From NCBI RefSeq assembly GCF_022539665.2, contig NC_081337.1, positions 3,758,679-3,822,678 of the forward strand: a DNA stretch of 64,000 nucleotides, in the 5' to 3' direction. Under the pieces are notes generated by a model. That model did not search any database, was not told the origin of the DNA, and saw nothing but the letters and a program-made list of their open reading frames with translations. Numbering within the stretch: position 1 is the stretch's first letter; the number at the start of each line of letters is the position of its first letter. Position numbers and translations under genes: made by a program. This stretch comes from Daphnia carinata. Taxonomy: Eukaryota > Arthropoda > Branchiopoda > Diplostraca > Daphniidae. This document shows, one piece after another, positions 25,507 through 40,600 of this stretch.

Positions 25507-28500
25507 ATGACTTCGGAAAGCGACTGGTTGGATTCCGACATGACGGAAGACGCGGGAAGTGGCGCTGATAAAGCTCTGTTGGACGATATCATGGGCTTGG
25601 ATGAGCTAATGGCCCTCAACATCACCAACGAGAACGAATTGGACTGTTTGTTTAACTTCTTGCGCCAACCTTATCCCCCGGAAGGATTTGAAACTGTCAC
25701 CGCTTTCTGCAACAGCACGTGGGACGGCCTCAGTTGCTGGCCCACAACCCTAGCCGGCTCCACATCCGTTTTGCCGTGCGTCGAAGAGCTGAACGGCATC
25801 AAATACGACACGACACGTGAGTCCTTTTCTATTTTATGCATTCCTTCGAAAAAAAAAGACGTCATTGGCTCGCTATTTTATTATTGAATTCCCGTATTGG
25901 GGACAAACACAAAATCAAAAATGGAGAAGAAGATTAAGAGGCTCTTGTGAGCCGGTTGAAATCTCTGGCCAAAGACAGATCGCATGGAAAAGAAAAAAAA
26001 CAAACAAAAAAAAAACAATGTGTTGTTGAATTATTCAGTTAAATTTCTAGGTGGGTGAGCTATCAGAGCCCCCTCACCAGGAACGGACGGGATCTATTAT
26101 TCCATTTCCGTTTTTCATGTCCATTCCAAAAAAGAAATAAGAAACAAAAAAAAAAAAAAAAAAAATACTCAGGATTACTGCGTGATCCTTCAAAATAGGA
26201 AACGGCTGATGAACGGTCTAAATCAAGTCAATTCGATCGATCGAGAGTTATTTCATTGATGAGCTTCGCTTTCTCAATTTAATGCTAACTTACATCAACT
26301 CTTATATTTGATCTCGAACGATATCCCCAACTCGAAACGATGGAATGCGTTCGTTAGGACGATAAGAAAAGGAGTACCCCCAGTCAAAGAGTCCGAGTGC
26401 ATTTCGTTCAAACAGAAAGCTCTCCTTGTTATTGCAGCTGACTTTTCTCCTTTCAAAAAAAAAAAAAAAAGGGCTAACAAAGGAACTTAATCAAGTAGAG
26501 GAAGGAAAAAAAAAAAACAACTGTCTTAGGAAATCCTTCCGCGTCCGAAAGGTATTTTTGAAATCGCGAGAGACGGCCATTGAGCGAGCGAAAAGGCCAC
26601 GCAACGCCTGCAAAAGTCAGTAACTATAACATATAGCTTATTGCTGTGACAGTAGCGCGTAGTCTGTTTGAACCTTGGCGCCTATTTCCTGTGTTATACC
26701 ACAAACAGCCGCCTCTAGACCAACCGCAAAAACAAGAAGAAGAAGAAGAACGTAACGCTTCTCGTTATTAAGTCTCGTACTGTAGCCTTGTTTATTACCT
26801 ATTTATTGTGTTTGCGTCTGTCTGTTGTGTTGGCGTGGCCATTTTTCTTTTCGGCTTCGATTTGGTGATGAGTTTTCATGTTTGCGCGCCTGCGTGCGTG
26901 ATGCGCGCGAGTTTGTTCAAATGGAGTTTGTAAAAAAGGGTTTGAATTTGTTCTTTAAACTACCGCTAATGTACTCGAATTATGCCCCTTTTTCAAAAAA
27001 AAAAAAAAAAATATGAAAGAATGCCGTAAAAAAAAAAAAAAGAATTGAAATGAAATTGCAATAAGAAAAAAGGGGTTCTTTCTATACGCCTTTTAGATAT
27101 GCTTGCCAATAAGCGCGTAGTCACGCAATCAAAATAAAATCATGGAAAACAAACCGCAATTTGAAGACGGACTAAAACGAAAAATTCGTTCATCTAAAAC
27201 ATGACTACACGTCGGTCGACATAACTTACGTAATCAAATTGGCATTGCGGCGACAATGATGTGAGGCCCCGTTTGAGCCATTGTTCCGACCGTCACATTC
27301 ATCAAAGGTTATTTTCTTTTGGGGCCACAGTGGCTGCTGTCGATCCTCTTTGTTTAAATGCTATTCTCTCTCTCTGTCTTCAAAACACTGTACAAATGAG
27401 ACGGTCTAATCAGTTTCGGATTAAAATAAATCATCGGGCCATTGCGTGTTGTGTTGCTGGCTCTCTCTCTTGTCGTCCTTGAGTGTATAGCCAGACTGTA
27501 AGTGGCCGTATTATTATGCATCCGACTGCGAACACGACGAACATTGTACGTAGTAAACAACCTCCGTTTCGTCCGTGAAAAAAAAAAGAACTGATCGTTA
27601 TACTTTTGTTGTTGTACTACAACAACCCATTTGAAGACTCTTTTCTTCCTTAATATTTTTTTACCTACTTTTGAAAAGTTTTACTCAAATGGCCTGTGAT
27701 GATTACTTCCTTTTTTTTTTTTTTTTTGTTGTGGGTTTTCATAGAGGTACAAGAGATTGCAGTCGATGCGAGCGCTATACGTTTATCGTTCTGTCAACCT
27801 AATTGCTCTTTTGTTCGGTAAGAAATGAATGGCGTGAGTCAGCCTTCATCTCTGTACCAAGACACACATCTTAAATTCAAATCTTTTTTTTTTTTTTTTA
27901 AAGTTTAAAGAGTTCTCTTGTGTGTAGATCGCGGCCTTGTAGAACATTTCCTGTCCTTTTTTCTTCCTCGTGGTAGTTTCCCTTGATTTACCAGTGACTT
28001 ATATGGGTTAGTACGCAAAAGAACAAGATGAGTCAGGTTTCTTTACACGACGGTCTGAATGCCTTACATCCATCAAATGCATTTTTGAAAAAAACAAAAC
28101 AAAAAAATACCGTGATTCACAGACGTCTTATTACCTTACCCATATAGTTAAAAGTCAAAAGCTTAAAGCTAAAACGAAAAGAATATAAACAAAGTGGTTC
28201 AAACAAAATAGCTGCTAAAAGCTAACATGTAAAGAAAATAGAAGATGAAAGAGTAAAATATAAGGTACACTCCGATATCCCCTATACTTAATGGAAAGCG
28301 CGAAGGGCAGTCCATGAGCTGGAGCTGTTTACATATGTCGGGTTGAGGTAGATCCAAAGGCCAACGTATTTTTGCTTGTTAGTCTATTTTTCTTCGCGTC
28401 ATTCGTCCTGTCAGCTTGCGATCTTTTCTTTCGTTTATTATTGCATTTTTCGGGTAGTCATAACAGTTGATTTTAAATGATGTTCCTAGCGGCTCTGACA

Positions 28501-30560
28501 ATGTATCGGAGCAGCCAATAACATGCGGCGGACTCAACGGCCTTCTCGAAGTAAACTTGTGGTTCGTTTTTTGATTGTGTTTTTTGGCTTGGCAACATGA
28601 AATGTTTCTTTTTTAGGAAACCCAGTACATCCGATATTTTTGTGGCATCCATTTCTTTGGCTCTCTCTGCGTTGTTTCCTTGCGTGACGTCTAAGGTCCG
28701 TGTAACACGGCCATGTCAACGACACTTCATACAAATCCACGTAGGCCAAAAACGTTATTTTTGGATCGTCGCCTGTTGACCCGCAACACATCGTAACACT
28801 CGATGTTTTCAAATAAACAAAACAAGAGGATCGATATCCTCGAAGGAGGGAAACGCCCTTTCTCACGCTCTCGTTTTTTTATATGGTGTGTAGAACGACG
28901 CTGCTTTTCACGCGCTAAATTGAATAGCTGCCGCTGCCAAGGTGCAACGAGTGCGACATGTAAATTTGGAATTTCAAAAGATGAAACATTTCGAAAGGAT
29001 AGTGTGAACTGATCTGGAGTTAGTCGAATGACTGCAGAAATGGCGCGTGATATATCCCGTTGCAAACGCGCTGAATCGAGTCTTTCGTCTGTGCCAAAGA
29101 AACGGCTCTAAAATAGAATTTGAATATTGCCAATCGAGCGTGCGTGGAATTTCGCACTGTCACCTAATCGGCTTATCAACAAACTACTCCTTACGTGCGG
29201 AGGGAATTCCAAACTGAAAAAAAAAAAAGATTAAAGTTCGTATGCGCGCATAAGCCTTTTACATCACCCATAGTGCTATCACTTACGCGCATAGCTATAA
29301 TACTGCACGAAATGCCATCAGGTTAGATGTAAGTGGCGTTTCGTTCATAGATTGGATAAACGTAAGAGGTTACAACAAGTTGCGTCATGTCTCTCGCGTG
29401 GGGAGAACTCTTGTCTAGCAAATTGCACTTGTCACACACTCTGCCGCTCGATGATTGAGTTACTCCAGAAAAACTAATTTAACTTGCTCTTTTTTATTTT
29501 CTGGTTTGACCTTACGAAAGCGTCTGTCTATACTTCTATAATAAGCTTTGTAGAAACCCACACATTTCTGTTAATAACCCCGAAGATTAAAAAAAAAAGA
29601 GAACTTTAAAGTGAGCTGGAGAATGTCTCGATCTCAAAGAATAATACAACAAAAGAAATGCTGTGTATGTGTGCCTAGTGGTGTGTCGAATTCAATTAAG
29701 AGCGCGGACGGCGTCGGTGTTACGTGGCGAACCGTTTAATCGAATTAGCGGGCTATACTTGAAGAAAAACGACAGGCCTGAAATTGATTGACGCAGCACC
29801 TCTATATTCGGAAGGTTTTTTTTCTAGATCCCAAAAATATTTTCTTTATTTCACGGCATTAAAATGGTTTCGCCGGTTTTCCAACGGTTTTTGAAATCAC
29901 AGAACGGTTTCTAAAAAAAAAAAAAAGTTCAGATACAGAAAACAAAATTGTTGGTGATGGCCATCTCTTTGACGTCTTCTTCAAAACAAAAAAAACGGTT
30001 AGAATTTCGTTATGGTACGGCAGGTTAATGGAATACTCGTTGAAATATACCACCCGTGCAGAGATGATGAAGAAGTTTGAGATGTCAATCATCAGAAATG
30101 TTTTACGCATTTTCGCTGATGACAGAGGAGGATCTTTAAAAGAGATTAAATTGAATCTTCTATCTTCTTCTACATTTCTCTTTTCTTTGAGAATTTTAAA
30201 CGAAAAAAAAAAAACGACATGTGTTCCAAAAAATCTTAACATCTGCGCCCATCTGGTTGCGTGTAATTGACGATATCTGTGATCGAGAATAAAAGAAACT
30301 GCACGAGCCTCGTGCCTTTCTCAACTGGCGACGTTCGGATGATTAACAATGGCCATTCGTCCGATCCCAGTCAATAAAAAAAAAAAAAAAAAGGTTTAAG
30401 CGTCTTAACATTTTAAAGCGATTTGATCCAGACAGGTGATGACTGCAGGACAAGACCCATCCAATGAAACAGGCCAAATGTTTCAAACTCTATGGGTGGG
30501 CTTCGTCATTAAAGCTTTATGGAGTTTTTCATGTCATCTGCTGATAAATGTCATCCGTTG

Positions 30561-30594
<34 letters not shown>

Positions 30595-31617
30595 TATACC
30601 CCCACATCGCATTTGCATAGCTAATAAGGAGGAATATTTAAATACTTGCTTTTACCTTTTTTTTTCCGCTTTCAACCGTCTGTTCATTTTGAAATTTTTT
30701 TCTTCAAATGAAATTGATCATCTATTTGACGTTCTTTTGATTACATCGGATGATTGTACGGTTCAGATAACGCGACGCGGGTTTGCCAGCCGAACGGAAC
30801 TTGGGCCAACTACAGCAACTACCGGTCGTGCGTTCCTCTAGGAGATTTCGGATTGACGACGCCCGAGTACGGCGTCGGCATCAGCGAGGACACGACCACC
30901 ATCTACTTTACCGGCTACACCGTCTCCATCGTGGCGTTGACAGTCGCCATTTGGATCTTTATCCACTTCAAGTCAGTAGGTCGATCTGTTATTCCGTTAT
31001 GATTATACCTGTGTTTTTTTTTTTTTTGAGTTGGCAGTACGCTGCGCTGTTTATTGTTCGCAGGTCTTGGATTTTTTTTTCTTTTGGCTTCGACTCAAAT
31101 TGTGGTGCTTTGACGTCAGCGGACGTCACACGATCCGACGGCCCAAATACAGATTCGATTCCCCGTCTTTTCACTGGACACGTGCGCACAGTTCTCTTCT
31201 CTAATTACATAGCGAAAGAAAAATAGGCATTCCTTGTTTATTACACATCAACAGCATTTTTTGTTTGTTATTTTCAACAGCTCGCGTTTCGTATTTTCGC
31301 GCTTCTTCTAACCCTTATTCGTAGTTTTGCACACCTTTTGGGCATGTTTGCGTGGCAGGAATGCGCTTCTCGTGCGTATCGCAAATTTTACCCGAAGACC
31401 AAGGCAAATGCCTAAAACCAGAAGAGCGTGAACGCTATGTGAATTGTGCGAATAGCAACGATAGCCCGAAAGGATATGGAACAATGATTTCTTATAACCA
31501 CCCGACATGTACGCACGTAGCCATACCTCCGATACGTTCGGTACATAAATCTACAACGAAAACCAAAAAAAAAACAAGAAGGGAAATGGATAGGTAACGG
31601 CCGATGATTGTTCGCCT

Positions 31618-31648
<31 letters not shown>

Positions 31649-34600
31649 AAGCGTCGACGGATGTGTTCCGGCGTCGTGGATATATGGAAGACTATATACA
31701 GAGAACAAAAAAGAGACGTATAGCAAACGACGCAGTAGGGATACATGATGGAATAGTTAAAAACAAAAAAAGAAAAAAAGAAAAAGGAACAAAAAACGTT
31801 GACGTTGGCATTTCTAGTTGATGCTTGAAGGACCTGCCAGACGACCGTCAAAACGATCATGTCCTCCGACGAGCACAACGAAATAAAAACAGACGATCGA
31901 CCAGCAGCTTCTATATATACACGTAAATCAATCCACCATAAATCACGGAATGACGCAGAAAAAAGCAAAAACAAAAAATAAATAAAAGGGGAACTTTTCT
32001 TTTATTCCCCTTTCACTCCGCACGGGCCTTTTAACTGTCCGGAAGTTAGCCTCTGTTTGTTCCGATATGGTGGCCGCCTCACAATCAATCCTTTTTTACT
32101 TATTTATTTATTTATTTTTTTTGTATGTCCCTCCTATTTCAGCCACCATATTGGAAATCGCAAAGTTTGAGAGTGTCTGATGAATTATCCAAGCGCTAAC
32201 GCTGATGGTGGGCATAGTAAGCCTTCAGCTTATATACTGTATATATATATATATATACCCCGGAGCTGACGTGATTCACGATGACCGTCAAATGTTTGGC
32301 CCATCCCATTTATTTTGCCCGTACGAACCAGCTGTGTGTGTATCGTACGAGGAGGTACAGAGCACACACAAAGAGGCTCGATTGTTGACGTGATAGTTTT
32401 CCCTTTTTTTTTTGTAGTTCATCTGTTTGTTATTGTGTCACGGCCACCGTGTCAGATTTCGGCGAACAAAGCGGACCAGCGGGTCCGGTTGTCAACCTCA
32501 ATGGCTTTCGCCTTCCTGACATATCGTCGTTGATTGAAAACGTTCAACGATCAGGGAAAAAGAGAAGCCGTTAAAAACGAAATTATTATCGCCGTCTCCG
32601 TTCCACGCGCGTCCCACTGCCCTCTCTTTGTGCACGCGTGTTATATTTTGATGTACTTCTCGTTGATGATGGATGCTGTTCGTCATAGACATGGCGGACA
32701 TTTCCTTTCCTTTTTTTTTTTTTTCTAGCTAATTTGTCTGTTCTGTTATTCGAACACGGTGAGATGTGATAAGCATCTAGATCGATACCATTTCCTTTTG
32801 CTACTGACTTGATTGTTCAGAGTGTTTCGGATTGTTTGTTTTTATTCGAGGTGCTAGATATTGTCGTTCATCAAAGATGCTCGTTTTCCTGCACTAGCTC
32901 TTCTTCATCTTACTCGGTTTTTTTTTTTTTTTTATCTTGGCTGCCTTTTTTTTTTTTTCAAAAAATTGTTGTTTTTCTATCGCCATTTTAGCGCGATTAT
33001 CGATCGTTCGAAATGAAAAACAAGTAGAAATATGACAGTGTGGCCTTTGTAGGCGGAGAGTCTTCGTCGATATGTACTACACCGACCACCTTCTACGCCG
33101 ATGAAAACGGCTAATGGAATGAGATTGAGTGAAAAATAAAAAGGAAAAGAAGGCGTGATGGAGGTGAGAGATCCAGATAAACGGGACGCGTACGTCCTAA
33201 ACTCCGCGGGAGACTAGAACGCCGACAGCGGCGCCGCAAAAGATGACGGACCGTGCCGGCTATATTTTTATCCATCCGCCGCTCTCTTTCCCCTATAAAT
33301 CCATTGTTTCATCCCGCTTGTCTTCTTTCCGAATTAAAGCGAAGCGCAGTTTTGAACTAGAAGATCACTCTTAAATGTCCTTTTGCTCATCGATTTGAAC
33401 TAGCGACATTCCAAAAAATTAACGCAACGTAACAACTAAATGACCCGCGCATTTTTTTCTTTAAAAAAAAAGGGGGGTTTGAACCTTTGGATAATAGAAA
33501 AAGGAAATTAAAAAAAAAAAAGGCGCGTGCCTGCGACAAGTAAAAGTGAAGGGCGTGCTGCTCTTGCGCCAAAAGGACGAAAGAATGCCACTACCACCAT
33601 CGGCTTTTATATCTTGAGCTGGATAGATTCGACACGACGATCCAATATAAAGTCCTTTTCACCTATTCTTGGCCTGCTTCCTTATTCATCGTTGCTTGTT
33701 TGTTAGCGTCTCAATGGAGTTCTAAATAGAAAAAAAAAAAAAAAATAAATAAGGGAAGAAGACGAAGCGGATCGATGCCTCCGGTCGTTCTGACTACATG
33801 CTGCCCGCCATCACGCTGTACCCGCTGCTTTGGTAGCCATAAACTTTGAGCCAAAGCCCTTGCTAAATGCGACAGCCACTTTTCGTGCATTTGTTTTTGA
33901 TGACTAGGCCGGAGGCAATATTGAAGGGCTCTATAACGTGGTGGTTATTCGTTTTGTTCCCCCTAATAACAGCCCGACACGTGAAAGAATTATTTCAAAA
34001 AAGGACATTGACGAGTTGCAATGTTTGGTCGATATTTCAAGTGTCTCTCGTGAAGAGTTCCAGTCAAACAACAATAGCAATGTACGAAGGTAGGACGACA
34101 TTGAATTTTGTAAAGGGCATTTTCGGTACACGTACATTTTCAGGAAATAGGGAATTATTTTTAAGTGAATTAAACGTTTAAAGTGGATCAGCAAAGAAGA
34201 TCAAAGGTGCAATAGTTGCGTGACCATCGATCGAATTAAAAGAGCCAGATGTGATATAAGATTACCACCAAAGAAATTTAAACCTTCGTTTGTCTGACAG
34301 TCTGAGATGGTCATTTAACAATCTCCAATAACCTTGTCAAAGAGCAAGCATCCCATGTCCAACTGCTAATGAGAAGAACAATTAATCAAAAACAGACGGC
34401 ACGTGCCGTACAATTAACATGGGCCGCTCTCGAGTTGCGATACGAATCTTATTTTATTTTTTTTTTTTGTGCTTCATCTAGCTTCATTACCAGCCATGGT
34501 TTATCGTCAATTTGTAAGGGCGTTCTCCTTTTCCTATGAATGGCGGAGATTAGAATATCAGCACAAGTGACGCATCTATTTCGGAAAGTCGTCAGTGAGT

Positions 34601-37600
34601 CGGCCCTTTCTTACTCTCGGGATTTTCGAGAGAACTTCTCTCATAAGTAATAATGAAAAATAAAAAATGATTCTAAATTGTCGGTTGACTTTTGTCTTTT
34701 GCTCTTTCATCATCATCCATCCCTTTCTCTATAGACTATAAGAGGCTCCCCCCCCCCAAGTTTCTTTTCAAACATTTTTATTAAAAAAAAAAAAAAAAAA
34801 GGCTCGGATTGATCTATGATTATGAAGAGGAAACTAATGGATTCGTTGGGGAAAATCCAAAGGAGCTCGGATTTCTCCTTGATAACCAAGATCTTGTCGC
34901 TTTTAATTTCATCTTTTTTTTTTTGCTGTATACTATTTGGCCAGTAGCTTACGTTCAGAACTTTTAATGCTTGTTTTTTGTTTTTTTTCCGGGTAAATCC
35001 TTTCAACCCTCGCGGCCCGTGATTACACCCGCGTTTTTAGCTCTAACTTTTTTTTGTTGTTCGGTTATTTTCAAGTTCGCCTTTTCACGTTTCGCCATTG
35101 GCATATTCTATATAATTTATTTGTCCTGTTTTTGTTTTTTTTCGTCGAAAAAAATCATTATTTAGTTTGCGGACAATTTGTCTTTGTCTCGGCCGTCTTT
35201 TTTTTTTCATTTCAGAATGATTAAGAAAAGAGAGAAAGGGGCTTGGATATGTGGTACGATTTATCAGTGCAACTTGATGAAAATGGGGCAAATTTTTTGA
35301 GTCTTTCCTTTTGTGTTTTTGCAGCGATGAGGAGAGAGGGTGTCATTTTTTTTTTTTTTTTTGTAGGCTTCATTCGGAAAACTGATGACCTCCTTGTTCC
35401 CGCATAGTCTAGACAGGGTTGAGTTGGGCATATCGCCCTGTGCGAGTATGCCTATACTTCTTTTCTCAGCTCGTCATCAACGTGACATGATGAGGTCTTC
35501 AATAATATTTAAGGCCAAGTGGAACATTAGCCTGCGTTTGGAAGATACTGCTGGTGCTTTACGTGCCCCCTCCATTTTCTTTCTTTACTTTGAATACAGT
35601 CCCAACAAGAATGATCATTATGTAAAGCGTAATAACACCAAAGCTGACGTGGGTCGTCTTCCATTTTTTTTTTTTTTTCTACAGAAAATGATTACTAAAG
35701 ACATTCCGCTAGCGAATCAGCATGCAACTGTCTAAGTGGCCAAGACGTCCCTTTTTTTTTTTCTTTTTAATTTCAATTTATTTGCGCCAATCAGTTGGAT
35801 CGTTAAATGCTGGGTTGGCTTACGTGTAGGTCTGTGTTAAAGAGGATTTAACGAAGAGTGACGTATCGTAAACGTAGTAGATTGCAGTCGTGAAATGCTG
35901 GATCTAGTCGACCTTAAAATCTGATTGCCGTCAATATGGCAAAAGTTTTTTTTTTTTATTTACCAAGCAGACGTGCCAGCAACTTGCCTTTGCCCGGTTG
36001 TAAATATTTTATTATGCAGTGGTTAAAAAAAAAAAAAAACATGCAACAGAAGTGGAAGTACAATTTTATTTGACGGACACTGTAAAATAAAGTTCTAGTA
36101 TCTTGTTCAATCATGTTGAAGATTCAAGTTCCTCGGTTGTCGGGTTGTGTTAGGACTCTGGCTAATGGCATTTAGTATATAAAGAGGACGTTGAGGAAAA
36201 AAATCGAGACAGAGACAGAGTTATTCATGAGAAAGCATCGTGCACGGCGCAGCAAGCATATGTTCATTCGTGGATCAAAATGAAGCATATCGCTAAAGTT
36301 GCATCGATTTTGTTTCTTTCCTTATTTTTTTGCTTGGCATGCTCGTACTCTTTCTCGCTGTTCGTAGCGAAATAGACGATGCAAGAGAACGCAGAGACAT
36401 ATTGGGAGAGTTGTGTACAAAAGAGATTATTCAACCACATATATGTGGGAAGAATGCTTAGCTCTCGATTGTCAATATAGCAGACGAAATAAAGTGGCAT
36501 GCGGTTGTCGACAGTTTCCAGACGAATGGAACCAACGCAGATGTGTGGCTGATAGCAGTGTGCAAAGAACCTGCGTTTTACTGATCGCAAATCCTATGCT
36601 CTGAAGATGGGAAGCAGAAAAGTAAAATCCTTTTTAATTACGCGCTCAATGTTGCCCATTTTTTGTTTTTCTTTTTTCAACCAAGTATGTCTGTTATAGA
36701 GAGTCTATTAGCTCAGTCGACTGTCAGATTGAAAGCAGATCCTACGTGACGTGTCCAAGTCTTCCTGCACGCCTCGGACGGTCACGTAATGGAAAGCAAA
36801 GAGGTTAGGGCATACGTGAGAATTCAGCCATGTGTCCGCCATTGTGCTTATATATAGATGACAGTGTTATTATCCAACTCGTAGCCCATCCAGTGAAACA
36901 GTGTGGAAAGCTTGGACAATAATGTCCAGATGGCCAGGAAAAATCTTTTTTTGTTCTGAATTGGACATTATTAGAGTGTGTCAATGTCATTGGTGAAAGC
37001 TTGTCCCTCCGATTGGTCTGTCCATCATCCAAGTCATCCACATTGCAAAAGATTTATCACTTCGAATATGATTGACAGACATTGTTACGAGGAATGAACA
37101 GTATGATTGATATTGGGCCATGCTTCCTCCTCAAACTCCCTACTAGTATAGCAGTGTGATTCCACACACAATTTATGATAGGGATGAGTCGTTCATCGAA
37201 TGTTACTTTCACATTAAATTCATAATTACGAAACCGATATGCATAGTATTTTTAATTGATTTTCTTACAATCTGAAATTGTTATTGTCATTTGCAGAGAC
37301 CTCCGCTGCCTGCGCAACACAATCCATACACATTTACTCATCACATACATCATGGCCGATCTTCTCTGGATCGTCACTGCTACTCTGCAGGTATTTTTTT
37401 TTTTTTTTTTACACATCCTGCTGGATTGTGACTAGACGAACACCATTTTTCTTAAAATGATTGCAGTTGTACCGCGGCGAGACCAACAAAGGATCGTGCA
37501 TCATTGTCATTTTCCTGCACTACTTCCATTTGACCAATTTTTTTTGGATGTTTGTCGAAGGTGAGTTCTCAGAATTTTCAAACAACCTTGACAATAGCTA

Positions 37601-40600
37601 AAGCATTGTTGTATGCTTCGCTCCTGGAAATCTCTTGTTAGTCATAAGACATTCAAATTGAATTCCTATATACTCCACTGCGGACACAAAGGTGGAGTTT
37701 GTCGCTCTTTCACAGCTCCCCCCTTCCCTCTATTTGAGATCATACTGGAAAAAGAGCAAAATGTAAAAGATTGAGCCGGGCATATCTGAATTGCATTTTT
37801 GTGTGTGCGTGTGTGCGTGTTGTAGCATCGATCTGCGCCAGAGGAATAAAAGAAGGGGTGCACGGGATGGGTTAAGCAAAAGGGCGGACCTTCTGCTTGC
37901 GTGCGTGACTATATGCGCTGATGTCAAGATGAATGGACTCTGATTCCGCTCCGTTGTCCTTACCCTTAGCACCCCTACGGCCCGTGCACGTCCCTCACTA
38001 AAAATATCCGTAAAATATGCAACTTGTGAGGACGTTCAACAACGTTGTGGCTTCCTCACTTGTTATCGAGACTATATAGCCGCTACTGGACAGTGTCGTT
38101 GATCAGCCCGCTAGACAAGCCTTTTGGGAGAAGTTTGCATCGATGGACAGTTTTAACTGGTCTTGGCTCGCTCACGTTCCTCCCTAACGTGCGCATCCCC
38201 TTTTTTTTTACGATTGCCAGATGAAAAACAGAGCGTCTGCCTGCGTGCAGAGCGTTGCAGAAAGTGGAATGAACAATATAGATGATGCCGAAGAAATAAG
38301 TATAGAGAGAAAGAGAGAGGAGAAAAGAAGAGGATTTCTATTCCCGTCTTTTTTTTTTTTTTTTTGAAGCACGGGACAAGCCAATTTCTGTTGTAGCGTC
38401 TCTTCGTTGCTGTGCGATTCCTTAGTCACCCACCCACCCCGCCATCTTCCACCTCTTGTCGCTATATATTTCACGAGCTTGACAACATTCCTGTTGGTGT
38501 ATAATAATCTTTCTTTCTTTCGCTTTGCTTCCACCTTTTGTTTTTGTTTTTGTTTTTCTCTCTCCCCTTGTGATTTATACGAGCAGCTAAGCAACCGGGC
38601 GTGCCCGTCTCGCGTAACCTTGCCGTGGCCTCTTTAAAATAAAATGATTTTTTTAAAAAATGTTTTATTTCTTGACCCCTACCACAAAAGGTTTTTACCT
38701 CTACATGCTCGTCGTTGAGACGTTCTCGGCCGACAAGATCCGGTTGCGCATCTACGCCCTTATCGGCTGGGGTAAGATAAACATCCGCTCTTTTTTTTTT
38801 TTTTTTTTTTTTTTAATTCTTTTCCGGTTATTGGTAGTTTTATTTTCCGCATTTATTTTCCGTCTTTTCTCGTCTACATTTATTACAAATTCGCTGCTGC
38901 GCAATTTTGATCAGCTTAATGCTGTTTGTTAAGATATTCTCGTAGCGTACCGTTTCACCCCTTTTTTCGACAAATAGAAAGGAAGAAATACCAAAGAGAG
39001 ACAGAGAGAGAGAGGAAAAAAGCCGAACAAAATCAACATATAAAAAAAGGCGGGTTTCGTCGTAAACAGATCGTCGACCGCCATATTGTTGAACATTGGC
39101 AAAAATAAAAAATGACGTGCCTTGTAGTTACTCTTTGTGGTGTAGAGCAGATGAATAGGTTGATGTTTGCAACTGGCGTTCTTCTCGTACATAGTCAGCC
39201 CTTCATCATATTCCCCCCTTTTGTACGTTGTGAGATAAATTTCGGCGTACGCAGGTTCGATGTAGAAACCCATGGAAATGACACGCATTCGCCATGCTTT
39301 TTGTTTGCGTTTGTTTGTTTGTGCTATTCGTTTTTTCCCCCCGCCCGATTTGAAGTCGTTTCCGAAGAAATCCGCAATGAGTTTGACAACGTATTGCGAT
39401 TGGCCTCTTTTGCCGGAGCACGCGGCGGATATTACCGGCTGTTTCAAGTTTTTACGTCGCCAATTTGGCCAACTTTTAGTCCTTTTTTGTTTTTCTTTTT
39501 GTTTACATAAAAACTTATTACGCTCATCCTTGTTTTATTTCTGCTTGGCGTTATGCCGCGTTGATGTTGGCGGAACGTTCGCAATCAAATGCGCGTAAGC
39601 GGAACTCGGCCGGTTGGATGGCCAACTGGACTTTCTGTGTGTGATGAGCAAAAGACGCCTCTTTTGATGGGATAAGCTGACATAAAAAAAGAAGAAAAAA
39701 AAAGAAGAGTAATCAGAGTAGGCTTATGAAACGACATAAGTTGTCGTTGTACAACGTAACAAAGGAGACCTTATGAAGAATAAAACCGAAAGAAAACAAA
39801 CCAAAATTAAGGTTACGTGCAATTTTCTTCGTTCGACTGGAAAACACGGAAATAAAAGAGGATGGCAGGAAGTGAATAGCAAATCACCTCCGGTTGTCCC
39901 GTTTTTATTCTTTACCGATTCTTGGCTGCTTTTGTTTTGCCCCAGTTTTTACATTCGGCACAAAGCGGACGCGGTACTCACTTTTTTTAACTTGTCTAGC
40001 ACTCGTAATCCGAGGAGAAAGAAAAGAGAATAGGGACAATCTACATCAGCCTTTTTTTTCGTTATGCTCGAATGTTCACTAGACCGTTTAGATTTGTGTG
40101 TTGCAGTATGCGCTGTACTGAGTTACCCTTTCTTTCTTTTCTATTCCTTCAAATTGTTTTCTGTTCAATCAGTTGTCCTCTTATCGACCTCGTTATTGCA
40201 CGTATTCATACAACGTGCTGAAACTGGATCTGCATTTTAAAAAAAAAATTTGTTTTTTTTTTAATTAATTTTTTTTTCCCCTTCTCTGTTTTTATGTATT
40301 TTGCCAACGATCATTTGGCAGGGATTCCGCTGCCGGTCGTCATCGTCTGGGCCGTCGTCAAAGCCAACTGGTTCACCTACACGTCCAACGAAGGCCACGT
40401 AAGTCATTTGTTTTGTACTTCAAACATGTGACGCACTCGATGAAAACTTTATTGGACAAAATGCCTGATTGCGAAAACGAGTTGTGTTTAACATTCACGA
40501 AAGCATACAAAACGTAGCAAAGATCTATTTACATCAAATTCAAGAGCCATTTCATAGCACGGGCAATTGCAATCGTCCCTATTACTCTGATCCGATTTGA

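Noticed and set aside
29859-30242. 127-residue minus-strand open frame in receptor intron 1
   Set aside because: Phe/Lys-rich, driven by A/T runs; no domain, and opposite in strand to the host gene.
36706-36775. TAGCTCAGTCG, resembling a tRNA A box, with a GTCCAAGTC further on
   Set aside because: No acceptor stem and no proper spacing to a B box; probably chance.
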